A DNA stretch of 64,000 bases from Flavobacterium frigoris PS1. Lineage in GTDB: Bacteria; Bacteroidota; Bacteroidia; Flavobacteriales; Flavobacteriaceae. The notes below the pieces were generated by a model. It saw nothing but the letters and a program-made list of their open reading frames with translations. It had not been told where the DNA came from and did not search any database. Location: positions 186,001 to 250,000 of the forward strand of contig NZ_AHKF01000020.1 of the NCBI RefSeq assembly GCF_000252125.1. Direction: 5' to 3'. Within the stretch, counting starts at the first letter, position 1; every line of letters starts with the position of its first letter. Both the position numbers and the translations under genes were made by a program. Positions 16,770 through 25,911 of the stretch are shown here, piece after piece.

Positions 16770-19418
16770 ATGTCTGAAGGAGAAAAGTTAATTCCTATTA
16801 ACATAGAAGATGAAATGAAAACAGCTTACATCGATTATTCGATGTCGGTTATTGTATCAAGAGCACTTCCAGATGTTAGAGATGGCTTGAAACCAGTACA
16901 TCGAAGAGTACTTTTTGGGATGCATGATTTAGGAGTTAACTCACGATCTGCCCACAAAAAGTCAGCAAGAATTGTCGGGGAAGTTCTAGGAAAGTATCAC
17001 CCACACGGAGATACATCCGTTTATGACGCCATGGTTCGAATGGCACAGGAGTGGAGTTTACGTTATTTACTAATTGACGGTCAAGGTAATTTTGGGTCTG
17101 TAGATGGAGATAGTCCTGCTGCGATGCGTTATACTGAGGCTAGAATGCGCAAGATTTCAGAAGAAATTTTGGCGGATATAGATAAGGAAACTGTTGATTT
17201 CAAATTAAATTTTGATGATACGTTGCAAGAGCCGACGGTTATGCCAACTCGTGTTCCTACCTTATTAATTAATGGGGCAACAGGAATTGCTGTGGGTATG
17301 GCGACCAATATGCCGCCTCACAATTTAACTGAGGTAATTGACGGTACCTTGGCGTACATGGATAATAATGATATCGAAATTGATGAATTAATAAATTATA
17401 TAAAAGCACCAGATTTTCCTACTGGTGGTATAATATATGGTTATGAAGGCGTTCGTGAAGCTTTTAAAACAGGTAGAGGTAGAGTAGTAATGCGCGCCAA
17501 AGTTGGTTTTGAAGAAGTGGATGGTCGTGAGTCAATCATTGTTACTGAAATTCCATACCAAGTCAATAAGGCAGATATGATCAAGCGTACTGCGGATTTG
17601 GTTAATGATAAGAAAATTGAAGGGATAGCAAACATACGTGATGAATCAGATAGAAACGGTATGCGTATTGTTTATATCTTGAAGCGTGACGCTACACCTA
17701 ATGTGGTTTTGAATACCTTATATAAGTACACGCAGCTACAATCTTCATTCAGTGTAAATAATATTGCAATTGTAAAAGGTCGTCCTCAAATGTTGAATTT
17801 GAAAGACCTGATTCACTATTTTGTTGAGCATCGTCATGATGTGGTGACTCGTAGAACGCAATTTGAATTGAGAAAAGCGGAAGCAAGGGCGCATATTTTA
17901 GAAGGTTTGATTATTGCTTCAGATAATATTGATGAGGTAATAGCCTTGATTAAAGCCTCGAAAAGTACGGAAGAAGCAAGGGAAAAATTAATTGAAAGAT
18001 TCAAATTATCGGATATTCAATCTCGTGCGATTGTAGAAATGCGTTTACGTCAGTTAACAGGTCTTGAACAAGATAAGTTAAGAACGGAATACGATGAAAT
18101 AATGAAGTTAATCGAGCATTTGAGAGCTTTACTTGCTGATGTTAACTTAAGAATTGCTTTGATTAAAGAAGAGCTTATTGAAATACGGGATAAATACGGA
18201 GACGAGCGTCGTTCAGTTATTGAGTATTCTGGTGGTGATGTTAGTATCGAAGATTTAATTGCAGATGAAAATGTAGTGATTACGATTTCGCACGCTGGAT
18301 ACATCAAAAGAACGAACTTAACAGAATATAAAACTCAAAATAGAGGCGGAGTTGGCCAAAAAAGTGCAGGAACAAGAGATCAAGATTTCTTGGAGCACAT
18401 GTTTGTGGCAACAAATCACCAGTATATGATGTTCTTTACTCAAAAAGGGAAATGTTTCTGGATGCGTGTTTATGAAATACCAGAAGGAAGTAAGACAGCT
18501 AAAGGTAGAGCGATTCAGAATCTTATAAACATTGAGAGTGATGATAAAGTGAAAGCATTTATTTGTACTCAAGATTTAAAAGACCAAGATTATATTAAGA
18601 GCCATAATTTGATTATGGTAACTAAAAAAGGTCAGGTTAAGAAAACATCTTTGGAGAAATATTCTAAACCTAGAGTAAACGGTGTTGCCGCTATTACAAT
18701 TAAGGATGGTGATGAGTTATTGGAAGCAAAATTAACCAATGGGGAAAGCCAAATTATACTTGCAGTTAAGTCTGGGAAGTTAGTTCGTTTTGAAGAAACC
18801 AAGACACGTCCAATGGGAAGAACTGCCTCTGGAGTTCGTGGAATTACACTAAAGGATGATAGTGACGAGGTGATTGGCATGGTTACTGTAGACAAAAATA
18901 ATATAAATGACTCGCAAGTTTTAGTTGTTACTGAAAATGGATACGGAAAACGTACCAAATTAGTTGACGAAGACGGGGAAGATGTATACAGAATTACAAA
19001 CCGTGGTGGAAAAGGAGTTAAGACTTTGAATATCACAGAGAAAACAGGAAGTCTAATTTCGATAAATGCTGTAACTGATGCTGATGATTTAATGATTATC
19101 AATAAATCAGGTTTAACTATAAGAATGGCAGTTGAAGATTTGCGTGTAATGGGACGTGCTACTCAAGGTGTCAAATTGATTAACCTAAAAGGTAAAGATT
19201 CGATTGCTGCTGTTACTAAGGTAATGAAAGATGATGTTGAAGAAACTGTTGTTGATGAAGACGGGAACATTATTGAATCAGAAGCTATCGAGAGAGTAAA
19301 ACCGGTGCTTGAGGTTCTAGAAGATGAAGAAGGTGTTGAAGAAGAAGACGATTCTGACGATGAGGAAGCTGAGGATGAAGATGTCGAAGAGGATGATTCA
19401 GAAGATGACGAAGAATAA
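16770..19418 (+). CDS. gyrA: DNA gyrase subunit A
   Basis: An 882-residue type II topoisomerase subunit that, with GyrB, introduces negative supercoils. The N-terminal breakage-reunion domain (about 1-500) shows [20 protein letters not shown], and the quinolone region [20 protein letters not shown] with a Thr at the E. coli Ser83 position and Asp at the 87 position. AMRYTEARM contains the catalytic tyrosine. The C-terminal beta-pinwheel (about 505-815) contains the gyrase-specific GyrA box as [12 protein letters not shown], which separates it from ParC. The last 50 residues or so are an acidic tail rich in Asp and Glu ([20 protein letters not shown]). Thr at position 83 is also the reported wild-type state in Flavobacterium psychrophilum, so it does not imply resistance. 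Transcribed with the TPR gene 53 bases downstream. Confidence 0.98.
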   Translation: MSEGEKLIPINIEDEMKTAYIDYSMSVIVSRALPDVRDGLKPVHRRVLFGMHDLGVNSRSAHKKSARIVGEVLGKYHPHGDTSVYDAMVRMAQEWSLRYLLIDGQGNFGSVDGDSPAAMRYTEARMRKISEEILADIDKETVDFKLNFDDTLQEPTVMPTRVPTLLINGATGIAVGMATNMPPHNLTEVIDGTLAYMDNNDIEIDELINYIKAPDFPTGGIIYGYEGVREAFKTGRGRVVMRAKVGFEEVDGRESIIVTEIPYQVNKADMIKRTADLVNDKKIEGIANIRDESDRNGMRIVYILKRDATPNVVLNTLYKYTQLQSSFSVNNIAIVKGRPQMLNLKDLIHYFVEHRHDVVTRRTQFELRKAEARAHILEGLIIASDNIDEVIALIKASKSTEEAREKLIERFKLSDIQSRAIVEMRLRQLTGLEQDKLRTEYDEIMKLIEHLRALLADVNLRIALIKEELIEIRDKYGDERRSVIEYSGGDVSIEDLIADENVVITISHAGYIKRTNLTEYKTQNRGGVGQKSAGTRDQDFLEHMFVATNHQYMMFFTQKGKCFWMRVYEIPEGSKTAKGRAIQNLINIESDDKVKAFICTQDLKDQDYIKSHNLIMVTKKGQVKKTSLEKYSKPRVNGVAAITIKDGDELLEAKLTNGESQIILAVKSGKLVRFEETKTRPMGRTASGVRGITLKDDSDEVIGMVTVDKNNINDSQVLVVTENGYGKRTKLVDEDGEDVYRITNRGGKGVKTLNITEKTGSLISINAVTDADDLMIINKSGLTIRMAVEDLRVMGRATQGVKLINLKGKDSIAAVTKVMKDDVEETVVDEDGNIIESEAIERVKPVLEVLEDEEGVEEEDDSDDEEAEDEDVEEDDSEDDEE

Positions 19419-19471
19419 CAAAACAATTATTATAAACCAAGAAAAATTTTTAAACAAAAAACAAGAATACT

Positions 19472-20743
19472 ATGAAAAGTAAATATGTAATCCTAGCATC
19501 AGCCTTATTGATCTCTGTTGCTACCTTTGCTCAAAAAGATGAAATAAAAGCTGCAGAAAAAGCCTTTAAAAAAGGAGAGTCTAAAGAAGCAGCAACTATT
19601 TTACAAGGAGCTGAGTCTTTAATTCCTAATGCATCAGATTCTGAGAAAGCTCAGTTTTTCTTTTTGAAAGGGAATGTGTATTTAGATCTAGCGGATAAAA
19701 GTATAGAGGCAGATAAAAATTTGTCTTTAGCGGCAACTGCATACAGTGATTTAATAGCTGCTGAAAAAGCATCAGGAAAATCAAAATATTCTAGTGAAGC
19801 AGCTATGTCTATTACAAAGATTAAGTACAAATTAATAAATGATGCAATCGCCGACTCTAAAGTCGACAAGCATTCTGAGAGTGCAAATAAATTATATGAA
19901 GCTTATTTGTTAGACACGAAAGATACTTTAAACCTGTATTATGCAGCATCTACTTATGTAAATGCAAAAGAATATGATACAGCATTAAAAATGTATGATG
20001 AGTTGAAAAGATTGAACTATTCTGGAAAAGCAACGAATTACTTAGCGGCAAATAAACTGACTGGTGAAGAAGATCTTTTTAAGACGGTTCAGGAGAGAGA
20101 TAGAATGGTGAAAATGGGAACCCATGAAAAACCGACAACGGAAGTTATTCCTTCAAAAAGAGGGGAGATATACAAAAACATGGCATTAATTTTGGTTGAA
20201 AACGGTAAAACAGAAGAGGCTAAAAAAGCGATTGCAGAAGCGAGAGCAGCAAATCCTGATGATACATCATTAATTTTGACGGAAGCAAACCTGTATTTGG
20301 AAACTAAGGATTTTGAAACTTATAAAAAATTAGTCAACGAAGTTCTGGCTAAAAATCCAAATGACGCAGATTTAGTTTTTAATTTAGGAGTTCTTAGCGC
20401 TAATGCTAAAAAGACTGCTGAAGCTGAGAAATACTATGCTAGAGCAATGGAAATTGATCCAAAGTATCTTAATGCCTATATAAACATGGCGGCCTTAAAA
20501 TTGGAAAGCGAAAACGCGATCATTGCAGAAATGAATAAATTAGGGACTTCTGATAAAGATATGAAGCGTTATGCTGCTTTGAAAGTGCAAAGACAAGGTA
20601 TCTTTAAATCAGTGATACCTTACCTTGTAAAAGCATTAGAAGTAGATCCTAAAAATGAGGATGTTTCAAAAACGTTACTAGGAGTTTACAGTGCGTTAGA
20701 AATGACTGCTGAGAAAAAAGCACTAGAAGCTAAAATGAAATAA
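19472..20743 (+). CDS. Secreted tetratricopeptide repeat protein
   Basis: A 423-residue protein with a signal peptide (MKSKYVILASALLISVATFA, cleavage near residue 21) and several TPR helices over 25-420. The clearest units are around 276-310 (PNDADLVFNLGVLSANAKKT) and 311-345 (YYARAMEIDPKYLNAYINMA). TPR proteins act as protein-binding scaffolds; this one would be periplasmic or outer-membrane associated. It starts 53 bases after gyrA with no terminator between, so the two may share a transcript, and it ends at a strong terminator (20768-20793). The partner is unknown; its placement next to gyrA is not functionally informative. Confidence 0.85.
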   Translation: MKSKYVILASALLISVATFAQKDEIKAAEKAFKKGESKEAATILQGAESLIPNASDSEKAQFFFLKGNVYLDLADKSIEADKNLSLAATAYSDLIAAEKASGKSKYSSEAAMSITKIKYKLINDAIADSKVDKHSESANKLYEAYLLDTKDTLNLYYAASTYVNAKEYDTALKMYDELKRLNYSGKATNYLAANKLTGEEDLFKTVQERDRMVKMGTHEKPTTEVIPSKRGEIYKNMALILVENGKTEEAKKAIAEARAANPDDTSLILTEANLYLETKDFETYKKLVNEVLAKNPNDADLVFNLGVLSANAKKTAEAEKYYARAMEIDPKYLNAYINMAALKLESENAIIAEMNKLGTSDKDMKRYAALKVQRQGIFKSVIPYLVKALEVDPKNEDVSKTLLGVYSALEMTAEKKALEAKMK

Positions 20744-20767
20744 AACATTTTGTCTTCGAAAGCAAAA

Positions 20768-20793
20768 AAACCTATCTGATTTCAGATAGGTTT
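20768..20793. terminator. Terminator shared by the TPR gene and the convergent NlpC/P60 gene
   Basis: AAACCTATCTGA pairs with TCAGATAGGTTT, a 12-base perfect stem, followed by ten T on the plus strand and preceded by seven A. It serves the plus-strand gene strongly and can serve the minus-strand gene ending at 20799. Confidence 0.9.
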
Positions 20794-20798
20794 TTTTT

Positions 20799-21560
20799 TT
20801 ATATTATTTTTTTGATGACTCTTAGTTTATGCGTGTGCTTATTGATCTCTGGATTGTATATTCCAAGATGATCTAGTCGGTCTATCCTAATCTTTCCGCT
20901 AGCATGGATAATATAATTATTCTCCATGATTATGCCTACATGTATGATATTGCCTTCTTCATTATCAAAAAAGGCTAAATCTCCAGGTTCGCTTTCTTCT
21001 ATAAAACTCAATGCTTCCCCTTGTGCTGATTGTTGCGAGGCATCCCTCAATAATTTATAGCCGTTGAGTTTGTATACCATTTGGGTAAAACCGGAACAAT
21101 CGATTCCAAAAGGTGTTTTTCCACCCCAAAGATAAGGTGCGTTTAAGTATAGAAAGGCTGTGTTGATCAGATTTTTTTTGTCTTTGATTCCTTGAACTTT
21201 GGTTCCTTCAAAATCAAAATTACTCTTGTTTATTTCTGGATGATTGATAAATGATAATGAAGACCCTAGTGGAATAGGTATTAACAAATTAGATTCGCCA
21301 GTAATGTATTCTATTAAATCTGCATTTAAAATGATAGCATCATCCGAAAGAAGAGCGTAACTTGATTCAGAAATGATTTGATATTGTTTTGAATCTACCC
21401 AGCCTTCGTAGCCATCAAATTCCATTTTGATGCGAGACCATTGATTCAATTGCTCTAAAATTTTAAAATGTTCTCCAAATAAGACTTGGGAAACAATTTC
21501 ACTTTTATCATTTGGTTCAAACCGAAGAGGGATTATAGCCAGATTACAAATTCCGAACAT
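20799..21560 (-). CDS. NlpC/P60-family peptidoglycan hydrolase
   Basis: A 253-residue cell-wall peptidase. The N-terminal half (1-115) is SH3-like: MFGICNLAIIPLRFEPNDKS and WSRIKMEFDGYEGWVDSKQY are typical of the bacterial SH3 domain used with NlpC/P60 enzymes. The catalytic domain (about 125-253) has the nucleophile Cys in PFGIDCSGFTQM and the His in NIIHVGIIMENN, with a third polar residue (His) in YIIHASGKI. Such enzymes cut D-gamma-glutamyl-diaminopimelate bonds in murein peptides. No signal peptide is obvious, which suggests either a cytoplasmic recycling role or an unusual export signal. Transcribed alone against the TPR gene, ahead of the thiolase gene 64 bases away. Confidence 0.88.
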   Translation of the reverse strand: MFGICNLAIIPLRFEPNDKSEIVSQVLFGEHFKILEQLNQWSRIKMEFDGYEGWVDSKQYQIISESSYALLSDDAIILNADLIEYITGESNLLIPIPLGSSLSFINHPEINKSNFDFEGTKVQGIKDKKNLINTAFLYLNAPYLWGGKTPFGIDCSGFTQMVYKLNGYKLLRDASQQSAQGEALSFIEESEPGDLAFFDNEEGNIIHVGIIMENNYIIHASGKIRIDRLDHLGIYNPEINKHTHKLRVIKKII

Positions 21561-21624
21561 TTAGGTTTATTTATTAGTTAAAATTTATGCGCTATAAGTT
21601 TATAGCGCATAAATTAAAATTGTT

Positions 21625-22803
21625 TTAAAATCTTTCAATAACAATTGCCGAAGCACCACCACCACCATTACAGATAGCGGCTGCTCCAATTTTACCATTA
21701 TTTTGTTCTAAAACATTTAATAGCGTAACGATAATACGTGCTCCAGAACAGCCCAGAGGGTGTCCTAATGACACTGCTCCACCATTTACGTTAACTTTGT
21801 CATTATCTAAACCTAGAATTTTTGAATTAGCTAATCCAACTACTGCGAAAGCTTCATTGAATTCAAAGAAATCAACATCAGTTGTACTTAGTCCTACTTT
21901 GTCTAAAGCTTTAGGAAGCGCTTTTGAAGGGCTTGTAGTGAACCATTTTGGTTCTTGAGCAGCATCGGCATAACTCTTTATGAAAGCCAAAGGTTTTAGT
22001 CCTAGTGAAAGGGCTTTTTCTTCGGTCATTAGAATCAATGCGGCAGCTCCGTCATTTATTGTAGATGCATTGGCAGCTGTAACTGTACCCTCTTTCGTAA
22101 ATACAGCGTTTAATGTAGGGATACGGTCAATTTTAACGTTGGTGTACTCTTCGTCTTTGGATATCATAATAGGATCTCCTTTTCTTTGTGGAACAGCTAC
22201 AGGAACTATTTCGTTGTCGAATTTTCCTGCTTCCCAAGCTTGTGAAGAGCGGTTGTATGATTGAATTGCGTATTTATCTTGGTCTTCTCTGCTGAAGTTG
22301 TATTCAGATGCACACAGATCAGCGCAAACTCCCATTGCGTTGTTGTCATAAGCATCAGTTAAACCGTCTTTCTGTAGTCCGTCAACCATAGTGGCAGGGC
22401 CAAATTTAGTTCCGCTACGCAAATGCATGTAATGCGGAGCTAAACTCATATTTTCCATTCCTCCGGCAACAACAATTTCTGCGTCCCCACATTGTATTGC
22501 TTGTGCTGCCATCATTACGGATTTCATTCCTGATGCACATACTTTATTTATAGTGGTACTGGCTACGCTATCAGGTAAGCCGGCATAAATTGCCGCTTGA
22601 CGAGCAGGAGCTTGTCCTACACCAGCCTGAATCACATTGCCCATGAAAACTTCATCGACTAAATTTGGATCTAGATTTATTTTATCTAATGCTCCTTTTA
22701 TGGCTGCTGCACCTAATTTGGTTGCAGAAACGGTAGATAATCCCCCCATAAAACTTCCGATAGGTGTCCTAACGGCAGAAACGATAACAACTCTTTTGCT
22801 CAT
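21625..22803 (-). CDS. Acetyl-CoA C-acetyltransferase (thiolase)
   Basis: A 392-residue thiolase-fold enzyme that joins two acetyl-CoA molecules or cleaves a 3-ketoacyl-CoA. The acyl-accepting Cys is in INKVCASGMKSVMM, and the second active-site Cys in CSGARIIVTLLN (after NGGAVSLGHPLG). VVAGGMENMS and AICNGGGGAS are further signatures. Length and motifs fit biosynthetic acetoacetyl-CoA thiolase as well as the degradative type; the substrate chain length is not readable. It stands alone between the NlpC/P60 gene (same strand, 64 bases downstream of it) and the tRNA cluster. Confidence 0.93.
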   Translation of the reverse strand: MSKRVVIVSAVRTPIGSFMGGLSTVSATKLGAAAIKGALDKINLDPNLVDEVFMGNVIQAGVGQAPARQAAIYAGLPDSVASTTINKVCASGMKSVMMAAQAIQCGDAEIVVAGGMENMSLAPHYMHLRSGTKFGPATMVDGLQKDGLTDAYDNNAMGVCADLCASEYNFSREDQDKYAIQSYNRSSQAWEAGKFDNEIVPVAVPQRKGDPIMISKDEEYTNVKIDRIPTLNAVFTKEGTVTAANASTINDGAAALILMTEEKALSLGLKPLAFIKSYADAAQEPKWFTTSPSKALPKALDKVGLSTTDVDFFEFNEAFAVVGLANSKILGLDNDKVNVNGGAVSLGHPLGCSGARIIVTLLNVLEQNNGKIGAAAICNGGGGASAIVIERF

Positions 22804-22980
22804 AACTTATATAATGTTGGTTTATCTAGCAAATTTAATCTTTTTTAGACAAATTTTGATTTTGATTACGGGTTTATATTTTTTAGAAAATAAATTCAAT
22901 TTTTATTTTGTGCTATATGTTTGACTGTGAAGTGTTTTTGTGAAAATGTAAAAAAACATTGAAAAAAAGCCTGAAAATAG

Positions 22981-23011
22981 TTGTGAGTAACGCAAAGAAG
23001 TCCTAAATTTG
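22981..23011 (+). promoter_or_regulatory. Promoter of the tRNA cluster
   Basis: TTG at 22981-22983, 20 bases, then TAAATTTG at 23004-23011: a full match to the Bacteroidota -33/-7 consensus with ideal spacing. Initiation near 23017 leaves about 28 bases ahead of tRNA-Ser. Confidence 0.75.
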
Positions 23012-23044
23012 CAACCGCAAAACGAGACACGTTTCTCTGAGCTT

Positions 23045-23128
23045 GGAGGGGTGCCAGAGTGGTAATGGAGCAGTTTGCTAAACTGTCACCGAGCAATCGG
23101 TGCCAGGGTTCGAGTCCCTGTCCCTCCG
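23045..23128 (+). tRNA. tRNA-Ser (anticodon GCT)
   Basis: An 84-base gene with a 7-base acceptor stem (GGAGGGG with TCCCTCC, last pair G-U), a long variable arm between the anticodon stem and the T arm (CACCGAGCAATCGGTG), and the T loop GTTCGAG. The anticodon loop TTGCTAA (23075-23081) gives GCT, reading AGC/AGT serine codons. The long variable arm confirms class II. CCA is not encoded. Confidence 0.95.
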
Positions 23129-23216
23129 CTTAATTTTTTTATGATTCAGAATAAAAATTTTGAATTCTCACAAAAATGAGTAATATATAAAAATTTTAAA
23201 ATAAATGTTGAATTTT

Positions 23217-23291
23217 CGGGGTGTAGCGTAGCTCGGTTATCGCGCCTGCTTTGGGAGCAGGAGGCCGCAGGTTCGAATCCTGCCACCCCGA
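23217..23291 (+). tRNA. tRNA-Pro (anticodon TGG)
   Basis: A 75-base gene; acceptor CGGGGTG pairs with CACCCCG, discriminator A. The anticodon arm CCTGC-TTTGGGA-GCAGG gives TGG (23252-23254 within the loop), reading proline codons. T arm GCAGGTTCGAATCCTGC. No encoded CCA. Second gene of the cluster. Confidence 0.95.
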
Positions 23292-23330
23292 CAATAAAAA
23301 CTTTTTCCATTTAAGTTTTAAAAGAAAAAT

Positions 23331-23404
<74 letters not shown>

Positions 23405-23408
23405 CAAA

Positions 23409-23434
23409 AACCGATACTTTTACTAGTATCGGTT
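23409..23434 (+). terminator. Terminator of the tRNA cluster
   Basis: AACCGATAC pairs with GTATCGGTT (9-base perfect stem, 8-base loop), then a run of T. It begins 5 bases after tRNA-Arg. Confidence 0.92.
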
Positions 23435-23498
23435 TTTTTGTTTTTAATAATCTGTATAATCGAATCAATTATCCTATTTTTATCTAAAAAAAATATTT

Positions 23499-24158
23499 AT
23501 GAATTCTTCTTTTAGATTTTGTTTGTTTGTGGGGTTCTTTTTATTGCTTATCTCCTGTAAAGCACAAGTTCCTGTTTTTCAAAATGGAACCAAAGATGAA
23601 GTGGCTATGAATGACACCATATTTGTGAATTTAAAGGACTATAGCGGCGATTTCGTTTACGATATGAAATATGCAACTGCGGATAACTTTCTAAACTCTA
23701 AGGTGTATGATTGTGCGGAATGTTACTTACGTTTAAAAACAGTTTCTGCTTTGGTTGAAGCGAATAAAGAGTTTATTAAAAAAGGATATCGAATTAAACT
23801 TTTTGATTGCTACCGACCACTAGATATCCAAAAAAAGATGTGGAAAATTGTCTCAGACCCACAATATGTAGCTGACCCGGCAAAAGGCTCCATACACAAT
23901 AGAGGAGGAGCAGTAGATATTACTTTGGTTGACTCTAAAGGAAAGGAAGTCGATATGGGTACTTCCTTTGATCATTTTGGCATTGAAGCAAGTCATAATT
24001 ATACTAATCTATCTTCTATAATAAAAGAAAATAGGGGATTACTGAAGCGTGTTATGACGGTAGCGGGTTTTAACTCCTTTGATTCGGAGTGGTGGCACTA
24101 TAATTTAAAAACAGGGCTGAATGACAAAGTATCGAACTTGAAATGGGATTGTAATTAA
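23499..24158 (+). CDS. D-alanyl-D-alanine dipeptidase-like lipoprotein (M15D, VanX/DdpX type)
   Basis: A 219-residue zinc metallopeptidase. The N-terminus (SFRFCLFVGFFLLLISCKAQ) is a lipoprotein signal with lipobox LLISC, so the enzyme is anchored in the periplasm. The catalytic domain contains KLFDCYRPLDIQ (substrate Arg) and GSIHNRGGAVDITLV, the SxHxxGxAxD zinc-binding motif; SEWWHYNL supplies the catalytic Glu and third zinc His (ExxWH). The family splits D-Ala-D-Ala. Outside glycopeptide resistance operons it serves peptidoglycan turnover, which is likely here: no vanH or vanA homologue is adjacent. It converges with the small secreted-protein gene at 24159 with no gap. Confidence 0.9.
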   Translation: MNSSFRFCLFVGFFLLLISCKAQVPVFQNGTKDEVAMNDTIFVNLKDYSGDFVYDMKYATADNFLNSKVYDCAECYLRLKTVSALVEANKEFIKKGYRIKLFDCYRPLDIQKKMWKIVSDPQYVADPAKGSIHNRGGAVDITLVDSKGKEVDMGTSFDHFGIEASHNYTNLSSIIKENRGLLKRVMTVAGFNSFDSEWWHYNLKTGLNDKVSNLKWDCN

Positions 24159-24725
24159 TTACTCAATACATTGTAAATTATTTATGAAGTAGGTTTCTGG
24201 TTCATATACGAGACTATCTAGCTCTGATTTGAACTCTTTAGTAATTACATAATCTTCTATTTCTGTCAAATATTTAATTCTCATTAACGATATAGCTGAA
24301 TTTTTTAATTCTTCTATACTTCCTTTCATAAACATAAAACGAGCTGTAGTTATTCGATTGTCAAAGTTTTTATCGTCTCGAATAATGGAGCCACAATTTT
24401 CTTCTTCAACATGGATTAATGTGATGATTTTTCCATTGATTAACTGTAAAAACAATTTAGAATTTTTGTCAAAACAATTTGCTTTCAAAAAACCTTTACT
24501 TTTTTGTATTAATTGAACATTTAAGGTTGGTAGACCATCAGTTAAAGCTAGTGAAAAAAAGATATAGTTGGTGTTACCAGCAAAATTTTTCTCGTAAATC
24601 ATATATGCCTTGGTTGATTTATAGTCCCCTAAAGAATCAGAAATATTTTCGCTATAGTCACATGGTTTTTGTGCAAAGGCATTAAAGCTTAAGAAGATTA
24701 AGGTAATGGCAATTAGGTGTTTCAT
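24159..24725 (-). CDS. Secreted protein of unknown function
   Basis: A 188-residue protein I do not recognise. The preferred start is the ATG at 24723-24725: it begins a clear signal peptide (MKHLIAITLIFLSFNAFAQ, cleavage after residue 19); an upstream ATG at 24746 would add seven residues and overlap the preceding gene. The mature part has two near-start cysteines (PCDYSENISDSLGD... and further on ENCGSIIRD). It resembles small Bacteroidota secreted proteins of unknown role. Last gene of a three-gene operon with the methyltransferase (2 bases apart) and the AI-2E-type permease. No function can be given. Confidence 0.65.
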   Translation of the reverse strand: MKHLIAITLIFLSFNAFAQKPCDYSENISDSLGDYKSTKAYMIYEKNFAGNTNYIFFSLALTDGLPTLNVQLIQKSKGFLKANCFDKNSKLFLQLINGKIITLIHVEEENCGSIIRDDKNFDNRITTARFMFMKGSIEELKNSAISLMRIKYLTEIEDYVITKEFKSELDSLVYEPETYFINNLQCIE

Positions 24726-24727
24726 TT

Positions 24728-25909
24728 TTATTTTGTTTTGGTGCAAATTAAAACAATTTTATTGTTATTTATATCAGTTGTAAAGAAACAATAAATACTT
24801 CCCCCTTCTTTTATTTTCCATTTTTTTCTAATATTTTCAACCGTGTCCGGGAAATTACGGGTTGTAATGTTTGCCTTTTTATTCAGTAAAAAAGCTTTCA
24901 TTTCGACTTTATTGTAGGGAATACAATTTTGAATTTCAAAGACCCTGCCCGAGAATGAAATTAGCTTGGTTGATGTATATAAATGAGAATGTTTATGCAG
25001 CTTATCTAAGTTGTAAGATAGCCCTACTTCATCAAAACCTCCTGATTTCATTACGGCACTATTGGGCTCATACAGATATTTTTGAGGTAAACCGTAAGTT
25101 GGACTATTAGCTTGGTCATTCAAGATAAAGTCAAAAGACTCTGTTTTTTCTTTTAGGATGTTAATCGTTTTAATATGTACTTCGCCACTATAGTTTGAGT
25201 GTATTTCCCATAAAAGTTCTTTTACTTCATTATCCAAAGCTATTATATGAATCGTTTTTACATGTTTGAGCTCTAATAATCCTGCAGAAATATCGAGAAG
25301 AGGTGCTGTTTTTATTAGTATAGCATTCGTGTTTTTGAAATAGTAATCTAGGTTTTCGGGAACATTAGGCAAACAATCCTTAAGCAAGAATACTTTTCCT
25401 TTGGCATCATTCCGTCTGGAAGGGTCAATATAAATCCAATCCCATTTTTGGTTTAATGTTGCTAAAGTTGATGTGCTATCTCCAGGGTAGCATATAATAT
25501 TCTTAGCGTCTAATTGTTCGAAATTGTGCTTGACTACATTTGAAAGCTCACAATTGATTTCGCAATGGACGACAGTTTTTACTTTTCGGGAAAAATAATA
25601 GTCATCTACACCAAAACCACCCGTTAAATCGATTAGCGACTCTCCTGAGACTATAGAAGCTTTATGCAAAGCAGTTTTTTCTGAAGAGGTTTGCTCTATC
25701 GAAATTTTACTGGGGTAAATTATTTTTTTTGTAGAAAACCAAAACGGTAACTTATCCTTCGCTTTTGCTTTAGCTTCAATTTGGTTCAATATAGCAATCC
25801 ATTCCATATCTGGAAAAGGGTTCTTTTGAAGTGCCAAAGTTGAAATCCGTTTATCAATATTATCATTAATAAACTCTTGAATTTCGGGATTTAGAATTGT
25901 TAAATCCAA
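24728..25909 (-). CDS. Class I SAM methyltransferase with THUMP-like domain (PG_1098 type)
   Basis: A 393-residue protein of the Bacteroidota PG_1098-like family. The Rossmann core lies at about 85-230: SLIDLTGGFGVDDYYFSRKV is the SAM-binding motif I, VVHCEINCELS the acidic loop, and WIYIDPSRRNDAKGKVFLL motif IV with an Asp-Pro-Ser-Arg. The C-terminal 100 residues contain the THUMP-like (ferredoxin-like) domain near FSGRVFEIQNCIPYNKVEMK. Such domains usually guide RNA modification, so an RNA target is probable but unproven. It lies between the permease gene (2 bases upstream) and the secreted protein gene (2 bases downstream), consistent with co-transcription; no shared function is evident. 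Confidence 0.85.
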   Translation of the reverse strand: MDLTILNPEIQEFINDNIDKRISTLALQKNPFPDMEWIAILNQIEAKAKAKDKLPFWFSTKKIIYPSKISIEQTSSEKTALHKASIVSGESLIDLTGGFGVDDYYFSRKVKTVVHCEINCELSNVVKHNFEQLDAKNIICYPGDSTSTLATLNQKWDWIYIDPSRRNDAKGKVFLLKDCLPNVPENLDYYFKNTNAILIKTAPLLDISAGLLELKHVKTIHIIALDNEVKELLWEIHSNYSGEVHIKTINILKEKTESFDFILNDQANSPTYGLPQKYLYEPNSAVMKSGGFDEVGLSYNLDKLHKHSHLYTSTKLISFSGRVFEIQNCIPYNKVEMKAFLLNKKANITTRNFPDTVENIRKKWKIKEGGSIYCFFTTDINNNKIVLICTKTK

Positions 25910-25911
25910 GA

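Noticed and set aside
18632..19102. Long open frame antisense to gyrA
   Set aside because: Serine-rich shadow of the gyrA coding frame; no domain, no start signal.
22896..23096. A 66-codon minus-strand ORF over the tRNA promoter and tRNA-Ser start
   Set aside because: It covers the consensus promoter and part of the tRNA; no domain and not credible.
23499..24158. Glycopeptide resistance gene (vanX)
   Set aside because: The D-Ala-D-Ala dipeptidase family match is real, but no vanH or vanA partners are nearby; a turnover role is more likely.
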